Below, one piece after another: positions 26,324 through 34,456 of a stretch of 64,000 bases of DNA. Numbering within the stretch: the first letter of the stretch is position 1; every line of letters begins with the position of its first letter. Both the position numbers and the translations under genes were made by a program. The notes under the pieces are model-generated. The model made no database searches. It was not told the DNA's origin and saw only the letters and a list, made by a program, of their open reading frames with translations. The stretch comes from DASUPK01 sp963831605 (GTDB lineage: Bacteria > Actinomycetota > Thermoleophilia > Solirubrobacterales > 70-9), in contig CAWHQR010000008.1 of assembly GCA_963831605.1 (NCBI GenBank), forward strand, positions 62,001-126,000. Direction: 5' to 3'.

Positions 26324-27424
26324 ATGCTCGTAGCCGAGATCCAAGAACTTGAAGAAGTAAAGACGCTGGTCACCCGCGGCCAGCAGCTGGGCGTCCTCAC
26401 CTTTGGCGACGTCGCCACTGCTGTGTCCGAGGTCGAGCTCGACGAGTCAGACGTCGAGGACCTGTACGGGCATCTCGAGAAGGTCGGCATCGAGCTGGTC
26501 GAAGACCTCGACCCGGCTCAGAAGGCCGCCGCCGAGAACGAGCGTTCCGACGGCAAGCGGGGCGGGCGCAAGAAGAAGGCGCTCGACCTGAAGCCCGACA
26601 TGACCACCGATTCCCTGCAGCTCTTCCTCAAGGACATCGGCAAGGTCCGGCTGCTGACCGCGGCCGAGGAGGTCGAGCTCGCCAAGCGCATCGAGCGCGG
26701 TGACCTCGACGCCAAGCAGAAGATGGTCGAGTCGAACCTCCGCCTGGTCGTCTCGATCGCCAAGAACTACCGCAACCAGGGCCTGCCCTTCCTCGACCTG
26801 ATCCAGGAGGGCACGCTCGGCCTGGTGCGTGCGGCGGAGAAGTTCGACTACCGCAAGGGCTTCAAGTTCTCGACCTACGCGACCTGGTGGATCCGCCAGG
26901 CGATCGCTCGCGCGCTCGCCGACAAGGCGCGGACCATCCGCATCCCGGTCCACGTCGTCGAGAAGCTCAACAAGATCGGCCGCGCGGAGCGCAAGCTGGT
27001 CACCGAGCTCGGCCGCGAGCCGACCCCGGAGGAAATCGCCGAGGTCACGGGCATCGAGCCCGAAGAGGTCGACTCGATCAAGCGCTCGGCGCAGGCGCCG
27101 GTCTCCCTCGAGAAGCCGGTCGGCGACGAGGAGGAGTCGGAGTTCGGTCAGTTCATCGCCGATGAGCGAGCCGAGTCCCCCTTCGAGCGCGCCGCCGAGC
27201 TGCTCACCAAGGAGGCGCTGAAGGAGGCCCTCGAGAACCTCTCCTACCGCGAGCGTCGCGTGCTCGAGCTCCGTTACGGGCTCGGCGGCGAGCATCCGCG
27301 GACCCTGGACGAGGTCGGCCGCACCTTCAACGTCACCCGGGAGCGGATCCGGCAGATCGAGAACCAGAGCCTCAAGAAGCTTCAGTCGCTGGCTGAGGCT
27401 CAGAAGCTCCGCGAAGTCGCCTAG
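26324..27424 (+). CDS. rpoD: Principal RNA polymerase sigma factor (RpoD/SigA family)
   Basis: A 366-residue group 1 sigma-70 factor. Region 1.1-like N-terminus (residues 1-60, with ELDESDVEDLYGHLEKVGIE), region 1.2 (DSLQLFLKDIGKVRLLTAAEE), region 2 (NLRLVVSIAKNY, DLIQEGTLGLVRAAEKFDY, TYATWWIRQAIARA for -10 recognition), region 3 (RIPVHVVEKLNKIGRA) and region 4 (LDEVGRTFNVTRERIRQIE for -35) are complete. A Lys-rich KRGGRKKKA linker separates regions 1.1 and 1.2. The length and full region 2/4 set indicate the housekeeping factor. The 347-base upstream region holds its promoter, a palindrome and a conditional-looking terminator. Confidence 0.96.
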   Translation: MLVAEIQELEEVKTLVTRGQQLGVLTFGDVATAVSEVELDESDVEDLYGHLEKVGIELVEDLDPAQKAAAENERSDGKRGGRKKKALDLKPDMTTDSLQLFLKDIGKVRLLTAAEEVELAKRIERGDLDAKQKMVESNLRLVVSIAKNYRNQGLPFLDLIQEGTLGLVRAAEKFDYRKGFKFSTYATWWIRQAIARALADKARTIRIPVHVVEKLNKIGRAERKLVTELGREPTPEEIAEVTGIEPEEVDSIKRSAQAPVSLEKPVGDEEESEFGQFIADERAESPFERAAELLTKEALKEALENLSYRERRVLELRYGLGGEHPRTLDEVGRTFNVTRERIRQIENQSLKKLQSLAEAQKLREVA

Positions 27425-27440
27425 CGGCCACCCGGCCGCG

Positions 27441-27497
27441 GCCGATTGCAACATTGAGGGGGCTATAGGCCCCTAAAGGCTGCAAACGAGGGGATCG
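27441..27497 (+). repeat. 57-bp structured dispersed repeat, copy 1
   Basis: Differs at only two of 57 positions from the block at 44536-44592. It contains an inner hairpin GGGGC-TATAG-GCCCC and outer arms TTGCAAC/GCTGCAA (one mismatch; perfect in copy 2), followed by ACGAGGGGATCG. It lies 17 bases after the rpoD stop, where the hairpin could act in termination or processing. No coding potential is apparent. Confidence 0.85.
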
Positions 27498-27606
27498 AAG
27501 CCCGGGCGCTCAGCAGTTCCTCAGGTCGCCCTCTTCGTTGCCGGCTTTCAGGCGTTGCCCCGTCCCATAGGCTCCTCGCGCACGGTCAGCGAGGAGAGGA
27601 GACATC

Positions 27607-27909
27607 ATGCTCGTGTTCTTCAGCGGTCGGCGCCTGAAGGGCGGCCACTGGGACGAGTTCCGCCAGGCGTGGGGAGGCGATGAGGATCCAGAGGGGATGC
27701 CCGAGGGCTCCGTCGTCTACCACGCCCGCAACATCAAGGACGAGGACGAGGTGATCTCGTTCGGCATCTTTCCGATCGACCGCGACTCGCTCGACGTGAT
27801 CCGCGGCTCGGAGGAGGACGAGCTGAAGCGCAAGGAGGAGATCGGGCAGCACGTCCACGACACCCCGCTCGAGGGGGTCTACGAAGTCGTTGAGGAGATC
27901 AAGCCCTAG
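27607..27909 (+). CDS. Conserved-looking 100-residue protein, possible dimeric alpha/beta-barrel
   Basis: A small acidic protein from ATG 27607 with GAGGAGA as ribosome site. The layout (MLVFFSGRRLKGGHWDEFRQ, then a strand VVYHARNIKDEDEVISFGIF, then charged helices and an EGVYEVVEE strand) resembles antibiotic-biosynthesis-monooxygenase-like dimeric barrels, but no catalytic residue can be named. It stands alone between rpoD and the pilus locus. Confidence 0.65.
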   Translation: MLVFFSGRRLKGGHWDEFRQAWGGDEDPEGMPEGSVVYHARNIKDEDEVISFGIFPIDRDSLDVIRGSEEDELKRKEEIGQHVHDTPLEGVYEVVEEIKP

Positions 27910-27982
27910 AAAACGGGTCGCGACCTGCAGCACCCACTTTTGCTGATCTAGCTGCGCCCGCCCACGCCCGATAGCGGTAGGG

Positions 27983-29089
27983 ATGGGCTTTGATATCGAT
28001 CAAGCGTTGACCTTCATGGTCGAGCGTGAGGGGTCGGACCTCCACGTGAAGGTGGACTCACCGCCGGTCGTGCGGGTCCACGGCGACCTCTGGGCGCTGC
28101 GTGACACCGATCCGCTCAACTCCTCGGACACCGAGAAGGCGCTCGAGTCGATCGCGGACGAGAATCACCTCGCCGAGTTCAAAGAGGCCGGCGAGGTCGA
28201 CTTCTCATACGAGCTTCCCGGCGTATCGCGCTTCCGCGTGAACGCCTACCGCCAACGCGGCGACATCTCGATCGCCCTGCGCGCCATCCCGTTCTCGGTC
28301 CGGACCATCGATGACCTGGGCCTTCCCGAGGTCGTCAGACGGCTCGCCGAGGAGCCGCGGGGAATCATCCTGCTCACCGGGACCACCGGCTCGGGCAAGT
28401 CGACCACGCTCGCGGCGATGATCGATCACATCAACTCCACCCGGGCGCGTCACATCGTGACCATGGAGGACCCGATCGAGTACCTGCACCGGGACAAGCT
28501 CTCGATCATCAACCAGCGCGAGGTGGGCAGCGACACGCAGAGCTTCGCCAAGGCGATGCGCCGGGTGCTCCGCCAGGACCCCGACGTGATCCTGATCGGC
28601 GAGATGCGCGATGAGGAGACCGTCCGGACCGCCCTCTCCGCCGCCGAGACGGGCCACCTGGTCATGTCGACCCTCCACACCCTCGATGCGACGGAGACGA
28701 TCAACCGCATCATCGACTTCTTCCCGCCGCATCTGCAGCAGCAGGCGCGGGTCATGCTGGCCTCGACGCTGAGGGGCGCGATCTCTCAGCGCCTTGTCCC
28801 CCGGATCGACCGGGAGGGGCGCGTCGCGGTCTCCGAGGTCATGGCGGTCACCGGCCGAATCCAGGACCTGATCCTGAACCCGGAGGAGACCGGTCGGATC
28901 ACCGAGGTGATCTCCGAGGGCGACTTCTACGGGATGCAGACCTTCGATCAGGCCCTGCTCGGCTACGTCACCCAGGGCATCGTCTCCGAGGAGGTCGCGA
29001 TGGAGACGGCCTCGAGCCCGCACGACTTCAAGCTGATGCTCGCCGCCAAGGGTCAGCGCGCGAGCGGGATCGAGCAGGTGGTCGGATGA
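27983..29089 (+). CDS. pilT: Type IV pilus retraction ATPase PilT (first paralogue)
   Basis: A 368-residue hexameric motor that depolymerises pili. The N-terminal PAS-like domain (SDLHVKVDSPPVVRVHGDL) is followed by Walker A GTTGSGKSTT, the Asp box, Walker B DPDVILIGEMRDEET and the His box TGHLVMSTLHT. ATG 27983 directly follows CCCGATAGCGGTAGGG; CCCGATAG resembles a WhiG/FliA -10 but its -35 is weak, and the transcript could be nearly leaderless. It begins the pilus operon; its stop overlaps the next gene (ATGA). Confidence 0.94.
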   Translation: MGFDIDQALTFMVEREGSDLHVKVDSPPVVRVHGDLWALRDTDPLNSSDTEKALESIADENHLAEFKEAGEVDFSYELPGVSRFRVNAYRQRGDISIALRAIPFSVRTIDDLGLPEVVRRLAEEPRGIILLTGTTGSGKSTTLAAMIDHINSTRARHIVTMEDPIEYLHRDKLSIINQREVGSDTQSFAKAMRRVLRQDPDVILIGEMRDEETVRTALSAAETGHLVMSTLHTLDATETINRIIDFFPPHLQQQARVMLASTLRGAISQRLVPRIDREGRVAVSEVMAVTGRIQDLILNPEETGRITEVISEGDFYGMQTFDQALLGYVTQGIVSEEVAMETASSPHDFKLMLAAKGQRASGIEQVVG

Positions 29090-29730
29090 GAAACGCGATC
29101 AACAACAACCCGAAGGTTCAGATCGGGGTCATCGCCGCCCTCATTCTCATTGTCGCGGTGGTCGTCGTGCCGTCCATGATGGGTTCAAAGGGCTCGAGCA
29201 GCAGCGGAGCCACCACCAACACCGTCAGCGCCCAGGCGACCGGTCCGGCGGGCTCCGTCGAGGGGAGCGTGCAGACGACCCAGCCCATCTCGGGCGCTTC
29301 GACCGCCACAGGAATCGCCGCGCCGGCGCCGGTGGAGACGGTGGACCCGCAGGCTCTCGTGCCGGGGCCGGGTCTGCCTCGCCCGTTGATCGACGCCTGG
29401 AAGAGCGGCAAGGCGGTCGTCCTGCTGATCGTGCGCAACCACGGCATCGACGACCGGCTCGTCACGAGGTCGGTCCGCGGGCTTTCGGGCGACCGGGGCC
29501 TCGCCGTCTTCGTCGCCCATGCCAACCAGGTGGCCCGCTATTCGCGGATCACCCAGGGCGTCGGGGTGAGCCAGGCCCCAGCCCTGATCATCGTCCGCCC
29601 GAAGAAGGTCAGCGGCTCCGTGCCGGAGGCGCAGGTCACCTATGGCTTCCGAGACTCCCGAACCGTGGTGCAGTACGTCCACGACGCGATCTACTCCGGC
29701 AAGGACGACCTGCCCTACAGCCCGAGGTAG
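29086..29730 (+). CDS. Pilus-locus membrane protein with thioredoxin-fold-like C-terminus
   Basis: A 214-residue protein with an N-terminal membrane helix (IGVIAALILIVAVVVVPSM), a Ser/Thr/Ala/Pro-rich linker of about 70 residues, and a C-terminal domain of about 110 residues. The latter has a KAVVLLIVRNHGIDD strand-helix start and VSQAPALIIVRPKK, where the cis-Pro-like position of a thioredoxin fold would lie. There is no CxxC, so redox activity is not expected. Position between pilT and pilB (overlapping pilT, eight bases before pilB) suggests a pilus assembly accessory. I do not recognise a named family. Confidence 0.7.
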   Translation: MRNAINNNPKVQIGVIAALILIVAVVVVPSMMGSKGSSSSGATTNTVSAQATGPAGSVEGSVQTTQPISGASTATGIAAPAPVETVDPQALVPGPGLPRPLIDAWKSGKAVVLLIVRNHGIDDRLVTRSVRGLSGDRGLAVFVAHANQVARYSRITQGVGVSQAPALIIVRPKKVSGSVPEAQVTYGFRDSRTVVQYVHDAIYSGKDDLPYSPR

Positions 29731-29738
29731 GCATCCCC

Positions 29739-31547
29739 ATGCGGGAGCTGCCTGACTACCTGCGCCCGCTGCCGGGCCCGAAGGAAGCTGCCGGGGCCGC
29801 CGCGGCCGCCTCCGAGCAGCCCGGTGAGGAGAGTGGAACCGCGGGCCTGATTCCGCCGGTCAACCGTGGTCACACCGGACGGTTCATCACCGACGCCATC
29901 CTGGAGCTCCGGTACGCGACCCAGGAGCAGGTGGACCAGGCGGTGATGCAGTCCCGGACCGCCGGCAAGCACCCTGAGGAGATCCTGCTCGACCAGGGGG
30001 TGATCGACCAGGAGCAGCTGTCCCGCGCGATCGCCGAGCGCTACGGCCTCGACTTCGTGGATCTCTCCGCCTTCGCGGTCGACATGGGTGCGGCGAACCT
30101 GATCTCGGTGAAGTCGGCTCGACGCCACGGCGCACTGCCGATCTCATACATGGACGAGAGCACGCTCCTGTTGGCGATGGCCGACCCGACCAACGTGCTG
30201 GCGCTCGATGACGTGCAGATGGCCACCGGCCTCAACTGCGCCGTCGCCGTCGCCCCGTTCAGCGACATCGAATCGCTGGTAACCAAGCTCGCGACGATGC
30301 AGAACACGGTTGCCGACGCGATCGCGGAGGGCGACGAGGACGAGCCGGGGAACGCATCACCGACCGAGATCACGGACATCCGTGCCTCGGCGGAGGACGG
30401 GCCCGTGATCAAGCTCGTCAACAGCATCCTGGGCCAGGCCGTCGTCGAGGGGGCCTCCGACATCCACTTCGAGCCCGAGGACGCGGAGATGCGCATTCGC
30501 TTCCGAATCGACGGCGTGCTCCGGGAGACCGCCCGGGTGCCGAAGCGGATGGTGGCCGGGGTGGTCTCGCGGATCAAGATCATGAGCGAGCTCGACATCG
30601 CCGAGAAGCGCGTGCCGCAGGACGGCCGCGTGACCGTGCGGATCGAGGAGCGGCGCATCGACCTGCGCGTCACCACGCTGCCCACGCAGGGCGGGGAGGG
30701 GGCCTCCGTTCGCATCCTCGACGAATCGGGCGCGATGCGCACCCTGAACGACCTCGGCATGGAGGGCGAGGCGCGCCAGCGGTTCGAGACCTCCTTCCGC
30801 AAGCCGTACGGCGCCGTCCTGGTCACGGGCCCGACCGGGGCCGGCAAGTCCACCACGCTCTACGCGGCCCTGCAGGAGATCAACGACGTCCACCGCCACA
30901 TCGTCACCATCGAGGACCCGGTCGAGTTCCGGCTCAGCGGCGTCAACCAGATCGGCGTCAACCGCAAGGCGGGCCTGACCTTCGCGACCGGTCTGCGCTC
31001 TGTGCTCCGCGCCGACCCCGACGTGATCATGGTCGGTGAGATCCGGGACGCCGAGACCGCCAGGATCGGGATCGAGGCCGCGCTCACGGGCCACATGGTC
31101 CTCACCACGCTGCACACGAACGACGCCCCAGGCGCGATCACCCGGCTGCAGGAGATGGGCATCGAGTCGTTCCTGACCTCCTCGGCAATCGAATGCGTCG
31201 TCGCCCAGCGCCTGGCGCGGACGCTCTGCGCGCACTGCAAGCGACGCGCGGTGGTCAGCAAGCAGGCGCTCGAGGAGGCCGGGTTCCGGGTGGGAACCGA
31301 CGTCGAGGTGTATGAGCCCGTCGGCTGCCCGCGCTGCAACGGCGGCGGCTATCGGGGCCGGCTGGGCATCTACTCCGTGTTGGTGGTCACCGAGCGGGTC
31401 AAGGAGTTGGTGGTCAATCTGGCCTCGGAGGCCGAGATCGCCGGTGCGGCGATCGAGGAGGGGATGCTCACGCTCCGCCAGGCGGGGATGGAGAAGGTGC
31501 GCTCAGGCGTGACGAGCGTGCAGGAAGTCTCGCGAGTGACCTCCTAG
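29739..31547 (+). CDS. pilB: Type IV pilus extension ATPase PilB
   Basis: A 602-residue assembly motor. Residues about 45-110 form an MshEN-type domain (EILLDQGVIDQEQLSRAIAE) whose cyclic di-GMP-contacting positions look degenerate. The catalytic core has Walker A GPTGAGKSTTLYA, Asp box VTIEDPVEF, Walker B DPDVIMVGEIRDAET and His box LTGHMVLTTLHTND. The C-terminal zinc site CAHC...CPRCNGGGYRGR is complete. It polymerises the pilins encoded downstream and works with PilC and PilM/N. Confidence 0.96.
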   Translation: MRELPDYLRPLPGPKEAAGAAAAASEQPGEESGTAGLIPPVNRGHTGRFITDAILELRYATQEQVDQAVMQSRTAGKHPEEILLDQGVIDQEQLSRAIAERYGLDFVDLSAFAVDMGAANLISVKSARRHGALPISYMDESTLLLAMADPTNVLALDDVQMATGLNCAVAVAPFSDIESLVTKLATMQNTVADAIAEGDEDEPGNASPTEITDIRASAEDGPVIKLVNSILGQAVVEGASDIHFEPEDAEMRIRFRIDGVLRETARVPKRMVAGVVSRIKIMSELDIAEKRVPQDGRVTVRIEERRIDLRVTTLPTQGGEGASVRILDESGAMRTLNDLGMEGEARQRFETSFRKPYGAVLVTGPTGAGKSTTLYAALQEINDVHRHIVTIEDPVEFRLSGVNQIGVNRKAGLTFATGLRSVLRADPDVIMVGEIRDAETARIGIEAALTGHMVLTTLHTNDAPGAITRLQEMGIESFLTSSAIECVVAQRLARTLCAHCKRRAVVSKQALEEAGFRVGTDVEVYEPVGCPRCNGGGYRGRLGIYSVLVVTERVKELVVNLASEAEIAGAAIEEGMLTLRQAGMEKVRSGVTSVQEVSRVTS

Positions 31548-31609
31548 AGCCAGCGACCCCACTTTTTGGTGTCAAGCACACGGGCCGAATGGACGATTGG
31601 AAGATAGGT

Positions 31610-32743
31610 ATGGAAGCGGCCGCTGCCCCCAAACGCGATTACGACTTCGCCGAGATCCTCACTCGGATGGCCGAGGAGAGGGCCTCGGACGTCCATCTGA
31701 CGTCTGGCTACCCGCCGGCCATGCGCCTGCGCGGCAAGATCGTGCCCCTGGAGGAGTACGGCCAGCTCACGCCGCAGCAGACCCGAGACACCGTCTACAG
31801 CCTCCTGAACGACGACCAGCGCAAGCGCTTCGAGTCCCACAAGCAGCTCGACCTCGCCTACGCCGTCCCCGGAGTCTCCCGCTTCAGGGTCAACTGCTTC
31901 TTCCAACGCGGCTCGATCAGCGCCGCCTTCCGCAGGATTCCTCACCAGGTCCCAGAGCTCGATGAGCTGGGACTGCCGAAGGTGCTCGAGGAGATGACCC
32001 GCAAGCCCAGGGGCCTCGTCCTCGTCACGGGCCCGACCGGGTCAGGTAAGTCGACGACGCTTGCCGCGATGCTCGACATCATCAACGCCGAACGGGAGGA
32101 ACACATCCTCACGATCGAGGATCCGATCGAGTTCCTGCATAACCACAAGCGCTGCATCGTCAACCAGCGTGAGATCGGGGCGGACGCGGAGGACTTCGCC
32201 AGCGCCCTGCGGGCTGCACTGCGCGAGGACCCCGACGTGATCCTCGTCGGCGAGATGCGCGACCTCGAGACGATGTCAACCGCGCTGACCGCTGCCGAGA
32301 CCGGCCACCTCGTCTTCGCGACCCTGCACACCCAGTCGACCGCGCAGACGGTCGACAGGATCATCGACATCTTCCCGGCCGCGCAGCAGGCCCAGGTTCG
32401 GATGCAGCTCTCGATCGGGCTGCAGGGGATCATCACCCAGCAGCTTCTTCCCACCGTGGACGGCGCCGGCCGTGTGGTCGCCTGCGAGGTCCTGGCGCCG
32501 ACCCCGGCGGTCCGCAACCTGATCCGCGAGGGGAAGACCCACCAGATCTACTCGGCGATCCAGACCTCCGGCGCCCTCGGGATGCAGACCATGGACGCCC
32601 ACCTGGCGCAGCTCGTGCGCACCTCACGGATCTCGCGGAAGCTCGCCGAGCAGCGGGCCTCGGTGCCCGAGGAGCTCAAGCGGCTGCTCGGGCCGACCAC
32701 CGGCAATGGCGCAGTCGCTCCGGCGATGACCGGCGGAGGCTGA
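31610..32743 (+). CDS. pilT2: Type IV pilus retraction ATPase PilT (second paralogue)
   Basis: A PilT-family ATPase of 377 residues from ATG 31610 (behind GGAAGATAGGT); an ATG at 31589 would add seven residues. Walker A is GPTGSGKSTTLAAML, Walker B DPDVILVGEMRDLET, His box TGHLVFATLHTQST, and the C-terminal QLLPTVDGAGRVVACEVL is typical of PilT/PilU. Two PilT-type motors in one locus parallel PilT/PilU pairs, where the second modulates retraction force; which of the two is dominant cannot be told. It is followed immediately by pilC. Confidence 0.94.
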   Translation: MEAAAAPKRDYDFAEILTRMAEERASDVHLTSGYPPAMRLRGKIVPLEEYGQLTPQQTRDTVYSLLNDDQRKRFESHKQLDLAYAVPGVSRFRVNCFFQRGSISAAFRRIPHQVPELDELGLPKVLEEMTRKPRGLVLVTGPTGSGKSTTLAAMLDIINAEREEHILTIEDPIEFLHNHKRCIVNQREIGADAEDFASALRAALREDPDVILVGEMRDLETMSTALTAAETGHLVFATLHTQSTAQTVDRIIDIFPAAQQAQVRMQLSIGLQGIITQQLLPTVDGAGRVVACEVLAPTPAVRNLIREGKTHQIYSAIQTSGALGMQTMDAHLAQLVRTSRISRKLAEQRASVPEELKRLLGPTTGNGAVAPAMTGGG

Positions 32744-32744
32744 G

Positions 32745-33980
32745 ATGAGCACCTTCGCGTTCCGCGCCGTCGACGTAGCGGGAATTCCCTCCCGCGGGGA
32801 GGTCGATGCGGAGACCAAGGGGCAGGTGACAGAGCAGCTTCGTGAGCGCGGTCTGATCGTGCTCGACGTCTCCGAGAAGAACGAGGCGATGCGGCTGGAG
32901 AAGGTGTTCGACCGCTTCCGCGGAGTCCCGATGCGCGACCTCGCGGTGTTCTCCCGCCAATTCGCCACGCTGATCGCATCCGGCATGCCGATGCTGCGCT
33001 CGCTCTACACCCTCGAGGACCAGACCGAGGACGAGCGACTCTGCGGGGCGATCGCGGGAGTCCGCCAGGACGTGGAGGCCGGCAGCTCGCTCGCCGACGC
33101 GATGGCCAGGCGGCCTCAGATCTTCGACAAGCTCTTCAGGGCGATGGTCCAGTCGGGGGAGAGCTCGGGACGCCTCGACGAGGCCCTCGAGCGGGTCGCC
33201 TACCAGATGGAGAAGCTGGACGCCCTCAAGCGGGAGATCCGCTCCGCCATCCTCTACCCGGCCTTCGTCTTCTCCGCCGCCGTGGCGGTGATGCTCGCCG
33301 TCGTCATCTTCATCGTCCCGATCTTCGCTGACGCCTTCAAGCAGGCCGTGCAGGACCAGCCGGGCGAGTCCTCGTCGCTTCCGACTCTGACCCAGCTCAT
33401 GGTGGACATCTCGAACTTCCTCAAGGGCTACTGGTTCATCTGGGTCCCGGCCACCGTCGCCGCCATCATCGCCTTCTTCCAGTGGAAGAAGACCGAGACC
33501 GGAAAGTCCCAGTGGGACAAGGTGAAGCTCCGCCTGCCGATGCACATCGGCGACATCGTTCAGAAGGCTGCCGTGGCCCGCTGGTCGCGCACCTTCTCAG
33601 GCGCCGTTGCCTCCGGAGTTCCCCTCCTCGAGTCGATCAAGCTCACCGGCCAGACGGCCGGAAGCTCGCCGGTGGAGGAGGCCATGGAGCAGGTCTACGC
33701 GTCGGTCAAGAGCGGCGGCACGCTCGCCCGTCCGATCGAGGAAGCCGCAGTCTTTCCGCCCATGGTCGGCCACATGGTCTCCGTGGGTGAGGAGAGCGGC
33801 CAGCTCGAGGCCATGCTGACGAAGGTGGCCGACTTCTACGAGGCGGAGGTCGACACCAAGGTGAAGGCCCTCACCTCGCTGATTGAGCCGGCGATGATCG
33901 TCGTGGTCGGCGGCATGGTCGGCTTCATCGTGATCGCGATGTACCTGCCGCTCTTCAGCCTCTACGACAAGATCCGGTAG
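32745..33980 (+). CDS. pilC: Type IV pilus inner-membrane platform protein PilC
   Basis: A 411-residue polytopic GspF-family protein. The N-terminal FAFRAVDVAGIPSRGEVDAE strand region leads into two homologous cytoplasmic helical bundles, each with the F-domain pattern (FSRQFATLIASGMPMLRSL and WSRTFSGAVASGVPLLESI). Three membrane helices are placed near residues 170, 220 and 380. It forms the platform between PilB/PilT and the pilin. Starts one base after the pilT2 stop; it is the last gene of the motor operon before a non-coding stretch. Confidence 0.95.
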   Translation: MSTFAFRAVDVAGIPSRGEVDAETKGQVTEQLRERGLIVLDVSEKNEAMRLEKVFDRFRGVPMRDLAVFSRQFATLIASGMPMLRSLYTLEDQTEDERLCGAIAGVRQDVEAGSSLADAMARRPQIFDKLFRAMVQSGESSGRLDEALERVAYQMEKLDALKREIRSAILYPAFVFSAAVAVMLAVVIFIVPIFADAFKQAVQDQPGESSSLPTLTQLMVDISNFLKGYWFIWVPATVAAIIAFFQWKKTETGKSQWDKVKLRLPMHIGDIVQKAAVARWSRTFSGAVASGVPLLESIKLTGQTAGSSPVEEAMEQVYASVKSGGTLARPIEEAAVFPPMVGHMVSVGEESGQLEAMLTKVADFYEAEVDTKVKALTSLIEPAMIVVVGGMVGFIVIAMYLPLFSLYDKIR

Positions 33981-34251
33981 AGCGCGAATTCGATCGCGGG
34001 CTGAGCCGGAAGGGATCGAGGTCCGGCTTCGCCATCAGACCGCGGCCACAAGCGGCCGCCCCGCACAAGTCGCGGCGGCTTCGCCGCCGCTCCGAAATCC
34101 AGCGGCCTGGTGGCCGCCATCAAGTCGGGGCTGCAGCGGCTGCCCATCGCAAGTCGCTTCGGGCTCCGCCCTTCTCTCCTGAATGCAGCAGCCTCGCAGC
34201 CCCTGGACGCAAGTACGAGCCCATCGCCCTAAGCAGTATTGAGGGACTTGC
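33981..34251. other. Non-coding stretch with repeated CAAGTCG units and GC-rich hairpins
   Basis: Between pilC and the pilin promoter, CAAGTCG occurs at 34066, 34121 and 34150, each followed by a GC-rich inverted repeat such as CGGCGGC-TT-CGCCGCCG-like and GGGCTGC/GGCTGCCC. A further GCGGCC..GGCCGC pair lies near 34042-34058. No good coding frame or U-tract is seen. It may be a degenerate repeat array or act as a processing or termination zone for the pilC transcript. Confidence 0.5.
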
Positions 34252-34278
34252 TAAAGGCCCTCGGCCTACCGCCGATGA
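34252..34278 (+). promoter_or_regulatory. WhiG/FliA-type promoter of pilin gene 1
   Basis: TAAA (34252-34255), a 15-base spacer and GCCGATGA (34271-34278) match the sigma-28-family consensus TAAA-N15-GCCGATAA with seven of eight bases at -10. Predicted start is near 34284, just ahead of the riboswitch. The same box recurs in front of pilin gene 2. Confidence 0.8.
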
Positions 34279-34307
34279 AGCCCGCGTAAAGGAAACGCCA
34301 GGGCCTT

Positions 34308-34395
34308 CGGTGAGAAAGGCAAACCCGCCGCGAGGCGGGGACGCAAAGCCAGCGGGGCTCCGAGAGAAATCTCAGAGCCGGCCGGGCTACCACCG
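34308..34395 (+). promoter_or_regulatory. Cyclic di-GMP-I (GEMM-I) riboswitch
   Basis: P1 arms CGGTG (34308-34312) and CACCG (34391-34395) enclose the diagnostic core: GAGAAAGGCAAACC, a GCGA-type loop with CCGCC/GGCGG, the conserved GGGACGCAAAGCCA, a second stem closed by GGCTC/GAGCC, and GCCGGGCTACC. This is the GEMM-I consensus with its tetraloop and receptor, which senses cyclic di-GMP. It lies in the 5' leader of pilin gene 1. The segment 34396-34444 before the ribosome site would be the expression platform; no U-tract terminator is visible, so control may be translational or by alternative pairing. Confidence 0.9.
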
Positions 34396-34456
34396 GGGTC
34401 AACCGACTTCGACGGCCACGGGGCTCTGGCACGGAGATATGGACAAGGAGAATCAA

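Noticed and set aside
27425..27606. tRNA gene after rpoD (GGGGATCGAAGCCC resembles a T-arm)
   Set aside because: No acceptor, D or anticodon stem can be formed around it; the sequence belongs to the 57-bp repeat and its flank.
31558..31590. Shared CACTTTT motif before pilT1 (27935), pilT2 (31560) and pilin 2 (35014) as a common operator
   Set aside because: Distances to the putative -10 elements and start codons differ at each site, and the motif is too short to stand above chance.
34310..34456. Pilin 1 starting at 34310
   Set aside because: That region is the riboswitch. The RBS-supported ATG at 34457 gives the correct short prepilin leader.
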